Notes under the pieces: model-generated
The model's database searches: none
Seen by the model: the letters and a program-made list of their open reading frames with translations, nothing else
Told to the model about the DNA's origin: nothing
Translations under genes and position numbers: made by a program
Shown: positions 22,929 to 23,151 of the stretch, piece after piece
Layout: every line of letters starts with the position of its first letter
How positions within the stretch are numbered: position 1 is the first letter of the stretch
DNA from: Pseudomonadota bacterium
GTDB lineage: Bacteria; Pseudomonadota; Alphaproteobacteria; Rhizobiales; Beijerinckiaceae
Direction: 5' to 3'
DNA length: 23,151 nucleotides
NCBI GenBank assembly: GCA_023423995.1
Contig: JAFAEL010000232.1
Coordinates: 1-23,151, forward strand

Positions 22929-23151
22929 TCAGCCCTCGCGGCCCGGAAACCCGGTCTGACGTAGGGCCTCCCCGAGAATCATGGCGGCCGATACCGCCAC
23001 GTTGAGTGACCGCAGCCCCGGCCGCATCGGGATGGTGATGCCGGCATCGACGGCGGCGTGCACGGCATCCGGCACGCCTGCCGATTCCCGCCCGACCATG
23101 ACGATGTCCGTCGGCCGGTAGGCCAGCGCCGTGTAGGGCACGGCCGCGCGC
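22929..23151 (-). CDS. trmL: tRNA (cytidine(34)-2'-O)-methyltransferase TrmL, C-terminal part
   Basis: Minus strand, 5' end beyond the right edge; about 74 codons are visible, ending at the TGA whose complement is 22929-22931. The visible part includes DIVMVGRESAGVP and IPMRPGLRSLNVAVSAAMILGEALRQ, SPOUT-methyltransferase motifs 2 and 3 that form the knotted SAM site. TrmL modifies the wobble base of tRNA-Leu. It converges with cheR with no room for a terminator. Confidence 0.9.
   Translation of the reverse strand, partial: RAAVPYTALAYRPTDIVMVGRESAGVPDAVHAAVDAGITIPMRPGLRSLNVAVSAAMILGEALRQTGFPGREG

Overview
The window reads as high-GC chromosome from an alphaproteobacterium, most likely Hyphomicrobiales (Rhizobiales) near Methylobacterium/Microvirga. 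This is inferred from the gene content (a ChpT-type phosphotransferase, an EipA/DUF1134 protein, a DUF3618/holin-like stress cluster, an alphaproteobacterial FtsK N-terminus) and from the strong G/C third-position bias. Almost all of it is densely coding. No rRNA, tRNA, CRISPR array, transposase or integrase was seen.

Layout. (1) Positions 1-1283, minus strand: the N-terminal part of ftsK, running off the left edge. (2) 1284-2191: a visibly more AT-rich islet with an addiction-module-antitoxin-like gene and a tightly coupled HEPN-like gene, preceded by two adjacent inverted repeats and a TTAA/CTAA pair. (3) 2210-5822: a UMF1-type MFS transporter, a divergent PAP2-type membrane protein and pyruvate kinase. 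(4) 5851-6236: a self-contained unit of a sigma70-like promoter, a Tyr/Arg-rich secreted protein and a hairpin terminator. (5) 6243-9538: an envelope-stress cluster (YihY/BrkB, stress-type helical membrane protein, DUF1469 holin-like, DUF3618, DUF883/YqjD-like), headed by an exact match to the EcfG general-stress promoter GGAAC-N17-CGTT and closed by a strong UUCG-loop terminator. (6) 9598-10087: a single-domain response regulator that resembles, but departs from, the FAT GUY receivers of the general stress response. (7) 10139-12824: pxpB-pxpC (two of three 5-oxoprolinase subunits, no pxpA) and a D-amino-acid-aminotransferase-like gene. (8) 12930-16608: a Pro-rich secreted protein, an SDR lacking the catalytic Tyr/Lys, a membrane-anchored coiled coil, eipA, a secreted YHS-like protein and cysQ. 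(9) 16724-22926: chpT followed by a CheA-CheW-CheY-CheB-CheR cluster with overlapping or nearly overlapping genes. (10) The right edge holds the 3' end of trmL on the minus strand.

Two themes stand out. The first is general-stress control: one exact and three weaker EcfG-type promoter candidates lie ahead of yihY, the gene at 7525, the response regulator and the small secreted protein. The second is phosphorelay signalling: ChpT, the hub that passes phosphate to CtrA in Caulobacter, sits immediately upstream of a complete chemotaxis-like operon that has no chemoreceptor, CheD or flagellar gene here. Its CheA is a hybrid with two CheW-like modules and a receiver whose acidic pocket has an Asp-to-His change. 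Whether this operon controls motility or something else cannot be settled from sequence alone.
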